Positions 30,529 through 39,610 are shown, counted from the stretch's first letter. The stretch: DNA of 63,937 bases from Rhodocyclaceae bacterium (GCA_016791115.1 JAEUNL010000007.1:1-63937); one strand, 5' to 3'. Made by a program: numbers and translations. The notes: generated by a model not told the origin, from the letters alone.

Positions 30529-31211
30529 CCGAGAGAGGGCACCAGGGCGCAAAGCGGAAGCCGAATCACTCGGCGGCGGAAGCATTCAAGCCGAGTAAGG
30601 CTTATCCGCTGGCTGTCGATCCGGACAACCGCGACAACACGGCACGCAGTTCGGCAAGGCTGGCATCCGTATCTACCGTCGCAGCGACGCGAGTCATAGC
30701 GGCTGCGGAGGGAAAAACGGGCGTTGGTGAACTGCTGGACATTCCCGGTTTGATCGTGCTGATGCGAGAACAAGCAACCGCCGTCCAGGGCGGGAGCTTG
30801 GCCGAAGCGGAGGCAATGCTTATCAACCAAGCGACCGCGCTCCAAGCCCTATTCGTCCGCCTGATAGAACGCGGAGTGGCGCAGGAGGGACTGTCGCAGT
30901 ACGAGGCGCATATGCGTCTTGGGCTACGTGCGCAGAACCAATGCCGCGCAACGCTCGAAACGCTAGCCACGATCAAGAACCCTCCGATTGTCTATGCCCG
31001 GCAGGCCAACGTGACGACCGGGCCACAACAGATTAACAACGGTACAGCAGTACCCGCGCACGCGCGGGAAATCCAATCCACGCATAACCAACTATCAGGG
31101 GGCACACGTGAGCTACTACCGAACACCCGAGCATCGGGCATTGCGAGCGGAACTCATCCGGCAATGGAGGCCGTGGGAAAAAGCGACCGGGCCGAAGACC
31201 GCAGAGGGTAA
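30525..31211 (+). CDS. Hypothetical protein of the element
   Basis: 228 aa. Mostly helical central region (LREQATAVQGGSLAEAEAML; LIERGVAQEGLSQYEAHMRLGLRAQNQCRATLETLATIK), followed by a segment IVYARQANVTTGPQQINNG typical of uncharacterised proteins of integrative elements. No function known. ATGA overlap with the preceding gene. Its last 104 bases are shared, in another frame, with the next gene. Confidence 0.65.
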   Translation: MTERGHQGAKRKPNHSAAEAFKPSKAYPLAVDPDNRDNTARSSARLASVSTVAATRVIAAAEGKTGVGELLDIPGLIVLMREQATAVQGGSLAEAEAMLINQATALQALFVRLIERGVAQEGLSQYEAHMRLGLRAQNQCRATLETLATIKNPPIVYARQANVTTGPQQINNGTAVPAHAREIQSTHNQLSGGTRELLPNTRASGIASGTHPAMEAVGKSDRAEDRRG

Positions 31212-31317
31212 GCACCGATCGGCGATGCGGGGTTACAAGGGCGGCAGACGTCAGCTATTGCGGGATTTGGCGACGTTGCTTAAGGAGCAGGACGAGTTTC
31301 TCTCGCATTTTCCGTAA
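31108..31317 (+). CDS. Small basic hypothetical protein
   Basis: 69 aa, GTG start at 31108 preceded by GGGGG at a suitable distance. Contains RQWRPWEKATGPKTAEGKHRSAMRGYKGG, a 'W.PWEKATGP.T.EGK' motif I recognise from short uncharacterised proteins of mobile elements. Overlaps the 3' end of the previous gene by 104 bases in a different frame; the motif argues this frame is real. Confidence 0.6.
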   Translation: MSYYRTPEHRALRAELIRQWRPWEKATGPKTAEGKHRSAMRGYKGGRRQLLRDLATLLKEQDEFLSHFP

Positions 31318-31637
31318 TTGGTCTATTGGGCTTCCGACGGTCTGATCAACAGGCCGTGCAGTCCAGATAGTGTTTGATCGAAATCGCCATTGTTTGCTGT
31401 CATCGACATGTTCAGACGCGGCAGCCTGAACGCGAAAGCGAACCGCGAAAGAGAAATACATGCGCCATCTGTCGCCGTGACGTGGGCATTGGTGAGCGTC
31501 CATGTTGTCGGCCCGTCTTCACACATTGGTCGCCTCTCCCCGGCGCCTTCAACTGCGACGCCGAGAGGCGGGCCAATTGGCAGCGATGACGTGCTAGATT
31601 CTCAGCTTGACGTCATTAGCCGGCGACAGCAGCCTGA
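31318..31637. other. 320-base intergenic region before the helicase-nuclease gene
   Basis: No convincing gene. It contains a 7-bp inverted repeat ATGACGT (31586-31592) / ACGTCAT (31610-31616) separated by 17 bases and ending 21 bases before the helicase start: a possible operator. No good sigma-70 promoter with standard spacing was found. Confidence 0.4.
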
Positions 31638-34600
31638 ATGAAGATGACAACTAAACCGCGAGAGCTCCTGCACCGACTGTTCGAGTACATTGGGGAGCAG
31701 TTAAAGGACATAGACCCCCGGGGATTCCAGCTTTCAAAGGGGTTTCGGTGCAGCCCTCAGGATGTCGCCGGTTTGCCGGGCGTCGAACTCGACCTCAAGT
31801 TGCAGGGCGACCACGTGTGGCTTCGCATTGCGCGGCTTGAGGACGGCAAGCCGCCCAAGCTAAGCCAGAGCCAAGAGGGGGTCATTCTGGTCATGACCAA
31901 CCCCTCCGGCCCATTGCCTTCACTGGACGAAGGCGGATTACAACGTCGAGTTTCCAACGCCACAGCCGAGATGGGAGAGGTCGAGCGACAGAAAGCCGCT
32001 GCAAACATCCGCGCCAGCGCTGAGAGAGACCTCAAGGAGTACCTTGAAGTTTGGAAAGCCTGGGCCGAAGGCGAGAAGCCCCGTCGGCGCGCAATTTCCC
32101 TGTACGGCGACCTCTTCGCACTGAAGCTCCAGATGGAGGCAGAGGAAACCGCCAAACCTGCAGAGCTCGTCTGGGGCATTGGCATCGCGACGTGGCGGAT
32201 GGAATTCGAGGGGACCCCCTTCCCTTACAGTTACCCAATTCTGACGCAGGCAGTTGAGATTTACCTAGATGACAAAACGATGGCGTTGGAGGTTCGCCCC
32301 CGTGCCACCGACACGCGCATCGAGATGGACGCTTTCGTCGCTTGCAAAGTCACAGGAGCGGCCGACGTCGAGAACGCTGGGAGGGACCAGATTGCAAGGA
32401 ATAAGGATCACCCAGTTACGCCTTTCGACTCAGGCAGCTACACCGATGTACTGAAATTGGTTGCGAGCAATCTCGACAGCAAAGGTACATATCGGGAGAT
32501 TCTGTCAATCAGAGCACCGATACCCGACGCCGGTGAGAACTTGGTTGTGACAGACGCGTGGGCGCTATTCTCTCGACCTCGCACAAACAACTACCTCGTG
32601 GAGGACCTGAAGCGGCTGCAGGACAAACTCTCGGATGGCTGCGACATACCTGCTGGACCGATGGCCTTGGTGATGCCGCCTTCGGATGAACCCATTGAAT
32701 TTGAAGCAGTCAATCTTCGCGGGATATCAAGTCGCGGAGATGGGAGTAGCGGCGTGAAGCCGCAGGAGCTCTATTTTCCACTTCCGTACAACGGCGAGCA
32801 GGTCACCATCATCCAGCGCTTGGAGCATGCCTCAGGCGTCAGTGTCCAAGGTCCACCGGGAACGGGCAAGACACACACGATTGCCAACACCATTTGTCAT
32901 TACCTCGCGACCGGCCGTCGAGTCCTCGTGACTTCCAAAGGCGAACCCGCGCTCGATGTTCTCCAGTCGCAGATACCTGAAGAGGTACGGCCGCTAACCG
33001 TTGCGCTACTTACCAGCGACCGGGAGGGCATCCGCCAGTTTCAGGCTTCCATCGAAGCTATTCAGCATCGCGTTTCACAGTTGAATCCTCTCCAAACGCG
33101 CGAGGAAATTGCTTCACTCGAGGGGGCTATCGACCGTGCCCACTCAGAGCTAAACGTCATCGACCGGCGCGTCGACGAAATCGCCCTCGCTCAGTTCAGC
33201 GAGGTGGAGATCGATGGCGCGCCCATGCGAGCGCAGAAGTTGGCAGAGCTCGTGGTCTCGGGACGGGATCAACATGGCTGGTTCGACGATTTGCTTTCCC
33301 TAGCGCCCGAACATGCACCGCCGCTTACCGGAGACGAGGCCGGCTATCTGTGCGAATGCCGGCGGAAGCTGGGAGCCGACCTCGTCTATGTAGATGCACA
33401 GATTGCATGTGCCGACGCATTGCCTGGCCCCGCCGAGATTTCGGAGCTGCATGCCGTCTTGGTGCAGATGCGTACTATCGATAGTCAAGTGGCATCCGGC
33501 GACTTGATGCCCCTGAAAGGGCTTAGCACCGACATAATTGAGGCCGCGCGTAAGCTCCTCGAGAGCGTGGAAGAGGCGCTCGCCCTTGTGATGGAAGTGG
33601 AGGATGTCGACGGAGGATGGCCCCTCGATCTGCGCGTCAAGTGCCGGCTTCCTTCTTTCAACTCGGAACGGGGCGCATTAGAGGCCTTGTTCTCGGACTT
33701 GGAGCAATTGGTTTGGGCGCGCGCCGAATTTCTGAGACGTCCGGTCGAGATACCTGAAAGTGCTCTTGCGATCCCAAAAGTGCGCGAAGCTGTTGACCGC
33801 GCTGCGGAGACCGGCAAGCCGTTTGGGCTGTTTGCGCTTGGCGCCACGGAGGCCAAGCAGCACCTCGCTTCGGTCAAGGTAGCCGGTCTCGCCCCCAATA
33901 GCGAAGACGACTGGCGCCATGTTCAACGCTATGTGGCACTCCATGAGCGAGTGGTTTCATTCCTTACACGCTGGAATGCAATCGCAGATTCGCTGTCAGT
34001 TCCGCGCCTAGACGGCGGCATTGGTGCGCTGCGGACACTCGAACGGATTGGGGTCGCGGCCCGTAGTGCACACAAGCTCGCGGTGCGCTTTGATGCTGCG
34101 CTACCTCGTCTGGCCGAGGCTGTCTTCCAGGCCGCGCCGGCCAAAGCATTCGTGGGCGGCTCGGCCGAGCTTTGCGTCGTGCGCGAGCAACTGTTGCGCC
34201 ACCTGACCCGCGCCGACCTAGCAAAGGCGGCCACCCAACTCAGCGCCTTACAGGAGAAGCTCGCTGGCAAAACAGGCCCGATATCAGAAGCGCTGCGACG
34301 CTTTATAGAGAATGACTTGGGCAATCCCAGTCTCGACGGCAGTAGAGCGGCCGCCAGCTATGCCGAGCTGCTCGCGGAAACCCGGCGGATTGCGGCTCTG
34401 GCACAGGACTTCGCTACGGTGCGCGATTGCGCTGGAAGGTTTGAGCGCGCGGGTGCGCCACGGCTGGCAGCGCGAATACGCTCCGTTCCAGTGAAAGCTA
34501 CTGGCGAGGATACGACGCTACCCGTAACTTGGCTCCAAGCATGGACGTGGGCGAGGGTGAAATCCCACTTGGACAGCATCGAGGCGCGAGAAGAGTTGTT

Positions 34601-36179
34601 GGCGCTCTCGGAACGCCGTCGCAACCTCGAAAATGGGTTATCACGGTTCTACAAAGAGATGGTCGCCAAGGCAGCTTGGCTTGCGACCAAACGCAATGCA
34701 ACGCCAAAGGTGCTACAGGCCCTTGCAGGCTATGCCACCGCGATTCGTAAGATTGGGCAGGGAACCGGCCCGAACGCCGTACGTTACCGACGGGACGCCC
34801 GGGAAGCCATGCTGGATGCCGCTGACGCGGTGCCGTGTTGGATTATGAGCCACGCCAAGATTTCGGAAGCCATGCCAGCTACCATCGGGGCATTCGACCT
34901 CGTCGTCGTTGATGAAGCGAGTCAGTCGGACCTATGGGCGCTTCCGGCAATCGTCCGGGGAAAGAAGATTCTCGTCGTTGGAGATGACAAACAGGTGTCG
35001 CCTGATGGCGGATTTCTGTCGAGCGAGCGCATCACAGAGCTAAAGCACCGGTTTCTCGAAGAGCAGCCCTACGGCGTCGAAATGACGCCGGAGAAATCGC
35101 TCTATGAGCTTGCAGCCCGCGTCTTCGCTGGTAGTCAGGTGATGCTTCGAGAGCATTTCCGCTGCGTACCGCCGATTATTGCGTACTCGAACCGGACTTT
35201 CTACAAGGGTCAGGTTCAGCCCCTTCGGATTCCCAAGGCAACGGAGCGGATCGACCCACCGTTGGTGGACGTTTATGTCAAAGAGGGGCTACGGGACCGG
35301 CGCGACTGCAACCAGTTCGAGGCGCTGGCAATCGCCGAAGAGATTGCCGCTATCCTGAAGGACCCGCGGATGGCGGACCGCACGATAGGCGTCGTGTCAT
35401 TGCTCGGTATGGAGCAGGCCAAGCACATCGACTCCTTGGTGAGAAGGCGGTGCCCGGCTGGTGAACTGCTCCACCGCAAGTTCGAGTGCGGCGATGCGCG
35501 AACCTTCCAAGGGAGCGAGCGCGACATAATCTTTCTGTCTCTCGTGGTAGACCCAACCAATTGTCGGGCCGTTTCGGGAATCATGTTCGACCAGCGCTTC
35601 AATGTGGCGGCCAGCCGAGCACGCGACCGAATGTACCTTGTGCGGTCCGTTGATGCCTCGCACCTCTCGGACAAGGACCTTCGATTGTCGTTGCTAAGTC
35701 ACTTCGACAAGCCTCTCGTTGCGGACCCCTCAGAGCAGGAGCATCTCATCGACCTGTGTGAATCGGGCTTCGAGCGCGAAGTCTTTGGCGCCTTGACAAA
35801 GCACGGGTATCGAGTCATTCCACAAGTGAGGACCGGCGCCTACCGAATCGACATGGTGGTGGAGGGATTGGGCGATGTCCGGCTTGCCATTGAATGCGAC
35901 GGCGACGATTACCATGGTCCTGACCGGTGGGCACATGACATGCACCGACAACGTGTCCTAGAGCGCGCGGGATGGACCTTCTGGCGTTGTTTTGCTTCGA
36001 CGTGGTCACTGCGCAAGGACGAGGTGTTTGCCGAACTCATCGAACGCCTCACCTCAATGGGCATAGAGCCGCTCGGCGCCGTGGAGCATGCGCCAAGTCT
36101 CGTGGAGAAACGCTTCTGGACGACGCCAACTGAAGCGCCGAAACATGACGCGGAGCCAGACCTCTTGGAGCTGCTCTAA
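31638..36179 (+). CDS. SF1 helicase with C-terminal Vsr/MTES_1575-like nuclease (putative anti-phage protein)
   Basis: 1513 aa. An unrecognised N-terminal ~390 residues is followed by a Upf1/DNA2-like SF1 helicase: Walker A GPPGTGKT (405-412), a ~650-residue helical insertion, Walker B VVVDEAS (D1092, E1093), GDDKQVSP (~1115), REHFRC (R1171) and a C-terminal motif VI region (RFNVAASRARDRMYLV). The last ~120 residues fit a PD-(D/E)xK nuclease: YRIDMVVEG, IECDGDDYHG (E1419, D1421) and a following RQRVLERAGWTFWRCF. Helicase-Vsr-type single proteins are known in phage defence. The start could also be ATG at 31644. Codon use looks less GC-biased than the chromosome. Confidence 0.85.
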   Translation: MKMTTKPRELLHRLFEYIGEQLKDIDPRGFQLSKGFRCSPQDVAGLPGVELDLKLQGDHVWLRIARLEDGKPPKLSQSQEGVILVMTNPSGPLPSLDEGGLQRRVSNATAEMGEVERQKAAANIRASAERDLKEYLEVWKAWAEGEKPRRRAISLYGDLFALKLQMEAEETAKPAELVWGIGIATWRMEFEGTPFPYSYPILTQAVEIYLDDKTMALEVRPRATDTRIEMDAFVACKVTGAADVENAGRDQIARNKDHPVTPFDSGSYTDVLKLVASNLDSKGTYREILSIRAPIPDAGENLVVTDAWALFSRPRTNNYLVEDLKRLQDKLSDGCDIPAGPMALVMPPSDEPIEFEAVNLRGISSRGDGSSGVKPQELYFPLPYNGEQVTIIQRLEHASGVSVQGPPGTGKTHTIANTICHYLATGRRVLVTSKGEPALDVLQSQIPEEVRPLTVALLTSDREGIRQFQASIEAIQHRVSQLNPLQTREEIASLEGAIDRAHSELNVIDRRVDEIALAQFSEVEIDGAPMRAQKLAELVVSGRDQHGWFDDLLSLAPEHAPPLTGDEAGYLCECRRKLGADLVYVDAQIACADALPGPAEISELHAVLVQMRTIDSQVASGDLMPLKGLSTDIIEAARKLLESVEEALALVMEVEDVDGGWPLDLRVKCRLPSFNSERGALEALFSDLEQLVWARAEFLRRPVEIPESALAIPKVREAVDRAAETGKPFGLFALGATEAKQHLASVKVAGLAPNSEDDWRHVQRYVALHERVVSFLTRWNAIADSLSVPRLDGGIGALRTLERIGVAARSAHKLAVRFDAALPRLAEAVFQAAPAKAFVGGSAELCVVREQLLRHLTRADLAKAATQLSALQEKLAGKTGPISEALRRFIENDLGNPSLDGSRAAASYAELLAETRRIAALAQDFATVRDCAGRFERAGAPRLAARIRSVPVKATGEDTTLPVTWLQAWTWARVKSHLDSIEAREELLALSERRRNLENGLSRFYKEMVAKAAWLATKRNATPKVLQALAGYATAIRKIGQGTGPNAVRYRRDAREAMLDAADAVPCWIMSHAKISEAMPATIGAFDLVVVDEASQSDLWALPAIVRGKKILVVGDDKQVSPDGGFLSSERITELKHRFLEEQPYGVEMTPEKSLYELAARVFAGSQVMLREHFRCVPPIIAYSNRTFYKGQVQPLRIPKATERIDPPLVDVYVKEGLRDRRDCNQFEALAIAEEIAAILKDPRMADRTIGVVSLLGMEQAKHIDSLVRRRCPAGELLHRKFECGDARTFQGSERDIIFLSLVVDPTNCRAVSGIMFDQRFNVAASRARDRMYLVRSVDASHLSDKDLRLSLLSHFDKPLVADPSEQEHLIDLCESGFEREVFGALTKHGYRVIPQVRTGAYRIDMVVEGLGDVRLAIECDGDDYHGPDRWAHDMHRQRVLERAGWTFWRCFASTWSLRKDEVFAELIERLTSMGIEPLGAVEHAPSLVEKRFWTTPTEAPKHDAEPDLLELL

Positions 36180-36339
36180 CGCAGCTTTATGGGAAAAGGA
36201 ATCGAGGCGAGTACTGCCTGTTATGAGGAAGCTTGGCGGCCGTCCAGAGCTATTGCCCGGAGAACTGGATCCGACTGTTAGCCGATATCTGAACATGGCA
36301 GGGAAGCGGCTGGACGACGACAATTTCGGAAGAATTAAC

Positions 36340-37002
36340 TTAACGTGTCTTTACGGATGTCCCCTCCAATAACTCGACATCCGGCGACGCAATAAGGTTG
36401 GCTGCTTCCTCGTTCGTTCCCAATAACCATTTGTCTGCGTCCGCCGCTTCAATAGCGACAACGCTCCGCTTGTCCTGCTGATCGGGTGGTAACTTTGGGT
36501 CCGGCTTGTGCATGCGCGACATGATCGGATGATCGTCCGCATTGATAGTCAGCATCGTATAGCTCTCGACAATCTCGCCCGTCTCTTTGTCCGTCCACGT
36601 GTTCCAGAGTCCGGCTAATCCCCAGGGCGCGCCATCCTTGCGACGGAAGCGCCACCAGACGTTCTTTCCGGTTTCCCAGCAGGGCTCGTCAAAGGACACG
36701 GCAGGAATGATGCAGCGCTGCCCGCGTTGCCACGGCAGCTTGTAGGATGCCTTCGCGGTGAGTTCCTCAAACCGCGCATTGTTGGTCGAGTAATTCAGCT
36801 TCGCCGTCTTGGCAAACCACGGAATCAAACCCCATTGCCCAACGACCAATTCGGTCGCGCCAGACTCGCCGGCTATCGGGCGAATGAACGGGCCAAGAGC
36901 GCGCGGGAATATCTCGACCTCGCCCCGCCAAGGGTTTGATCGGCCGATGTGCCAATAACGCTCAATGTCAGCTTGTGCGGGCGAGATGTATCGATTGCAC
37001 AT
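36340..37002 (-). CDS. SOS-response-associated peptidase (HMCES/YedK, SRAP family)
   Basis: 220 aa. Starts MCNRY, exposing the catalytic Cys2 that crosslinks abasic sites in single-stranded DNA. Other SRAP motifs: WGLIPWFAK, NARFEEL (Asn/Glu region), CIIPAVSFDEP, and HDRMP-like region SRMHKPDP containing the catalytic His. In-frame sequence upstream of this ATG lacks family features. Downstream of the thermonuclease gene by 37 bases on the same strand, with a LexA box at the head of the pair. Confidence 0.92.
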   Translation of the reverse strand: MCNRYISPAQADIERYWHIGRSNPWRGEVEIFPRALGPFIRPIAGESGATELVVGQWGLIPWFAKTAKLNYSTNNARFEELTAKASYKLPWQRGQRCIIPAVSFDEPCWETGKNVWWRFRRKDGAPWGLAGLWNTWTDKETGEIVESYTMLTINADDHPIMSRMHKPDPKLPPDQQDKRSVVAIEAADADKWLLGTNEEAANLIASPDVELLEGTSVKTR

Positions 37003-37039
37003 GGGGGCGAGGCTAGTGGATGCCGGCGCATATCTTCGG

Positions 37040-37558
37040 CTATTTCGGCGGGTGCCGGAACTCCCAAGGCGGAACCGGCGCCGATTCCATCCAAAGCCCT
37101 GCGCGCTGGCGCCTTGCCGTGGCTTCGGCATTCTCGTAGTCCACGCGCTGCGCGGCCGGCTGCTCGTCCGCATATTTGCGATACCACCAAGCCAGGCCGG
37201 CGCGGATTTGCTCCAACCCCACGTCTCGCCCGTCAACGGTCACAGTGCAGACGTGCCGCCGATAGCGGTCCTGCTTCGGGCAATCGGCCTGCGCCGTCTT
37301 GGAAAACGCCAAGCGCGAGAGATTCTCCTTTGAGCGCTGGCCGAACGGCTGGCGCTTCTCCGGCGCATCGATACCGCCAATGCGGACCTTGTGTTGCTGG
37401 TTACCGGCGTCCAGGAGCGTGAGCGTATCGCCGTCCGCGATCCCGACAACTCGCCCGGCTAGCTGGGCGGAGAAAGCCAGAGCCGGGAGAGAGGTCAGCA
37501 GCAAGCCGAAACAATGCGATACTGTACGAAACGACAGTATTCGAGATTGGTTGTGCAA
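37040..37558 (-). CDS. Exported thermonuclease-like (SNase domain) protein
   Basis: 172 aa as drawn. N-terminal hydrophobic signal (FGLLLTSLPALAFSA) followed by an SNase/TNASE domain: VVGIADGDTLTLLD, VRIGGIDAPEKRQPFGQRSKENL and GLAWWYRKY. The staphylococcal-nuclease-type R-D-E residues appear in these motifs. The ATG at 37558 places a LexA box inside the first codons; a TTG at 37504 (154 aa) would put the box in the promoter and is possible. Likely degrades or processes nucleic acid outside the cytoplasm. Confidence 0.82.
   Translation of the reverse strand: MHNQSRILSFRTVSHCFGLLLTSLPALAFSAQLAGRVVGIADGDTLTLLDAGNQQHKVRIGGIDAPEKRQPFGQRSKENLSRLAFSKTAQADCPKQDRYRRHVCTVTVDGRDVGLEQIRAGLAWWYRKYADEQPAAQRVDYENAEATARRQRAGLWMESAPVPPWEFRHPPK
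37520..37539. promoter_or_regulatory. LexA (SOS) operator
   Basis: TACTGT (37520-37525), eight bases, ACAGTA (37534-37539): a perfect palindromic match to the arms of the LexA consensus (TACTGT-N8-ACAGTA). It lies at the head of the thermonuclease/SRAP gene pair and 74 bases before the divergent small gene at 37613. Confidence 0.8.
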
Positions 37559-37612
37559 TTCCGTGTCCGTGTTCTTCGTTATCGAGGCCAGCGGCTACCG
37601 TGGCGGGACGTG

Positions 37613-37855
37613 ATGAACGGCCCGAGCTACGTCGGCGACCTCTGCACGCATCTGATAACCCATCAGGGCCAGCAATTCAAGGTGGCGACGCTACGCGGGC
37701 CAGCGGTGCCGAATAAGGCACGACTGGACCTTTACGAGCCTGTCCTGGATGGCTTCTCGACGTTGGCGTTTCGGCTCAGGGGATTTGAGCGGCACGCAGC
37801 GGAGGGTGGCGGTTGGGTCAGTGTGGTGCAGGAGTGGCATATCGAACCACCGTAG
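37613..37855 (+). CDS. Small hypothetical protein, divergent from the LexA-controlled pair
   Basis: 80 aa (MNGPSYVGDLCTHLITHQGQ...). No domain recognised; the centre FKVATLRGPAVPNKARLDLYEP and C-terminus GGGWVSVVQEWHIEPP look like a folded small domain. An in-frame extension to 37514 exists but the upstream part resembles non-coding translation. GGCGGGA nine bases before the ATG. Confidence 0.5.
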   Translation: MNGPSYVGDLCTHLITHQGQQFKVATLRGPAVPNKARLDLYEPVLDGFSTLAFRLRGFERHAAEGGGWVSVVQEWHIEPP

Positions 37856-37944
37856 CACCGCAAGCGGGAACACGCACGCATCGACGTTTATCGAGCGTAG
37901 AGACGGCCAACGGGACAGGAAATCCGGAGGGAATTTACCCCCGA

Positions 37945-37966
37945 TTTAGGATAGCTTTAGGACACC
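37945..37966 (+). repeat. Putative integrase arm-type site, right
   Basis: 22 bases matching the left copy at 25768-25789 (TTTAGGATA then CTTTAGGACACC), 44 bases from the right attachment repeat. Confidence 0.5.
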
Positions 37967-38009
37967 GCTGGGAAATCTGCCGCAATCCGCTGCTAACTTA
38001 TTGTTTTTA

Positions 38010-38059
38010 TGGTGGGCGGTACTGGGATCGAACCAGTGACCCCTGCCGTGTGAAGGCAG
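38010..38059. repeat. Right attachment repeat within tRNA-Val
   Basis: Identical over 50 bases to 25636-25685. Base 38009 (A versus T) and base 38060 (T versus A) differ, so the repeat boundaries are exact. The crossover region falls in the 3' two-thirds of the tRNA, restoring an intact tRNA on integration. Confidence 0.93.
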
Positions 38060-38084
38060 TGCTCTACCGCTGAGCTAACCGCCC
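38010..38084 (-). tRNA. tRNA-Val (anticodon CAC)
   Basis: 75 nt on the minus strand with encoded CCA. Acceptor GGGCGGT pairs with ACCGCCC; the anticodon stem CTGCC/GGCAG encloses TTCACAC giving anticodon CAC; T-loop TTCGATC. Intact despite the adjacent element, because the insertion regenerates the 3' part. Confidence 0.97.
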
Positions 38085-38197
38085 GACGCGAATCGGGAGC
38101 GAAATTGTAGCGATGTCGCCCGCCGTGGTCAATTCGACGGGCGCCTGCGGCTATCGAATCGCGTAAAATCGACGGTTTCCCGATTCGCAATCGACGC

Positions 38198-39610
38198 ATG
38201 TCAAATCCCGCATCCAGTAACGAGATCCGCACCCGTTTCGCACCGAGTCCAACCGGGTTCCTCCACATTGGGGGCGCGCGCACCGCGCTGTTCAGCTGGG
38301 CTTACGCGCGCCGGCATGGCGGCAAGTTCATCCTGCGCATCGAGGATACCGACGTCGCGCGTTCGACGCCCGAAGCGGTGCAGGCGATCCTCGACGGCAT
38401 GCGGTGGCTGGACCTTGCACACGACGAGGGGCCGTTCTACCAGATGGGGCGCATGGAACGTTACAAGGAGGTCATCCGCCAGATGATCGACTCGGGCAAG
38501 GCGTACCACTGCTATGCCTCGCCCGAAGAACTCGATGCCATGCGCGAGGCGCAGCGCGAACGAGGCGAGAAGCCGCGTTACGACGGCCGCTGGCGTCCGG
38601 AGCGCGGCAAGACCCTGCCGCCGCCGCCGGAGGGGATCAAGCCGGTGGTGCGTTTCCGCAACCCGACGGACGGCGCGGTGGCCTGGGATGATGTCGTCAA
38701 GGGCCGCATCGAGATCGCGAATGCGGAGCTGGACGATCTCATCATCGCGCGCGCGGACGGCACGCCGACCTACAACTTCTGCGTGGTGGTCGACGACTGG
38801 GACATGCGCATCACCCACGTGCTGCGCGGCGACGACCATGTGAACAACACGCCGCGCCAGATCAACATCCTGCGCGCGCTCGAGGCGCCGGTTCCGCGCT
38901 ACGGCCATCTGTCGATGATCCTCGGGCCGGACGGGCAGAAGCTCTCGAAGCGCCACGGCGCGGTCAGCGTAATGCAGTATCACGAAGACGGCTATCTGTC
39001 CGAGGCAGTACTCAACTACCTCGCGCGGCTCGGATGGTCTCATGGCGACGACGAGATCTTCGACATGCGCCAGTTCTGCGAGTGGTTCGATCTCGACCAC
39101 ATCACGCCCTCGGCGGCGCAGTTCAACAACGAGAAGCTGGTGTGGCTCAACCAGCACTATCTCAAGCTGGCGGACAACGGCCGTCTCGCCGCCGATGCAT
39201 CGGAGCGCCTCGCGCAGCGCGGTGTCGATCCCGAACAGGGGCCATCGCTCGAGGCGGTGGTGGGGCTGTACAAGGAACGCGTCGCCACGCTGAACGAACT
39301 GGCCGATGCCGCCGAGGCCTTCTACATCGACCTGCATCCTGCGCCGGAACTGATTGCCCTGCACCTGACCGACGCGGCGCGTGCGGCGCTGGCAGACCTG
39401 CGCAAGCGCCTCGCGACAGTCGAATGGAACAAGGCCGCACTTTCCGCAGCACTCAAGGAAACACTCGCCGCGACCGGGCTCAAGATGCCGCAGGTGGCCA
39501 TTCCCCTGCGCGTGGCAGTGCTCGGCCAGCCGCAGACGCCGTCGATCGACGCGGTGCTCGACGTGATGGGGCGCGACCTCGTGATCGCCCGCCTCGACCG
39601 GCACCTCTGA
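38198..39610 (+). CDS. gltX: Glutamate--tRNA ligase
   Basis: 470 aa class I synthetase. HIGH-like motif [18 protein letters not shown] near the N-terminus, [17 protein letters not shown] and the KMSKS-like [11 protein letters not shown]-terminal anticodon-binding helices follow. Lies 114 bases after the tRNA-Val gene and converges directly on the transporter gene: the two stops abut as TGATCA. Confidence 0.97.
   Translation: MSNPASSNEIRTRFAPSPTGFLHIGGARTALFSWAYARRHGGKFILRIEDTDVARSTPEAVQAILDGMRWLDLAHDEGPFYQMGRMERYKEVIRQMIDSGKAYHCYASPEELDAMREAQRERGEKPRYDGRWRPERGKTLPPPPEGIKPVVRFRNPTDGAVAWDDVVKGRIEIANAELDDLIIARADGTPTYNFCVVVDDWDMRITHVLRGDDHVNNTPRQINILRALEAPVPRYGHLSMILGPDGQKLSKRHGAVSVMQYHEDGYLSEAVLNYLARLGWSHGDDEIFDMRQFCEWFDLDHITPSAAQFNNEKLVWLNQHYLKLADNGRLAADASERLAQRGVDPEQGPSLEAVVGLYKERVATLNELADAAEAFYIDLHPAPELIALHLTDAARAALADLRKRLATVEWNKAALSAALKETLAATGLKMPQVAIPLRVAVLGQPQTPSIDAVLDVMGRDLVIARLDRHL

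Larger units (their letters stand above)
25636..38059. mobile_element. 12.4-kb integrative element inserted in tRNA-Val
   Basis: Perfect 50-bp direct repeats (25636-25685 and 38010-38059) flank the region; the right copy lies in an intact tRNA-Val. An integrase gene starts 123 bases inside the left end. Content: integrase, structured leader plus AlpA-type regulator, Toprim/DUF3987 replication protein, small hypothetical genes, helicase-nuclease, LexA-controlled nuclease/SRAP pair. There are no conjugation, capsid or terminase genes, so it resembles a satellite or mobilisable island. 22-base paired motifs near both ends look like integrase arm sites. Confidence 0.9.

Noticed and set aside
31390..31641. 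83-residue frame before the helicase-nuclease gene
   Set aside because: Composition is Ser/Pro/Arg-rich like non-coding translation, no ribosome site or family features.
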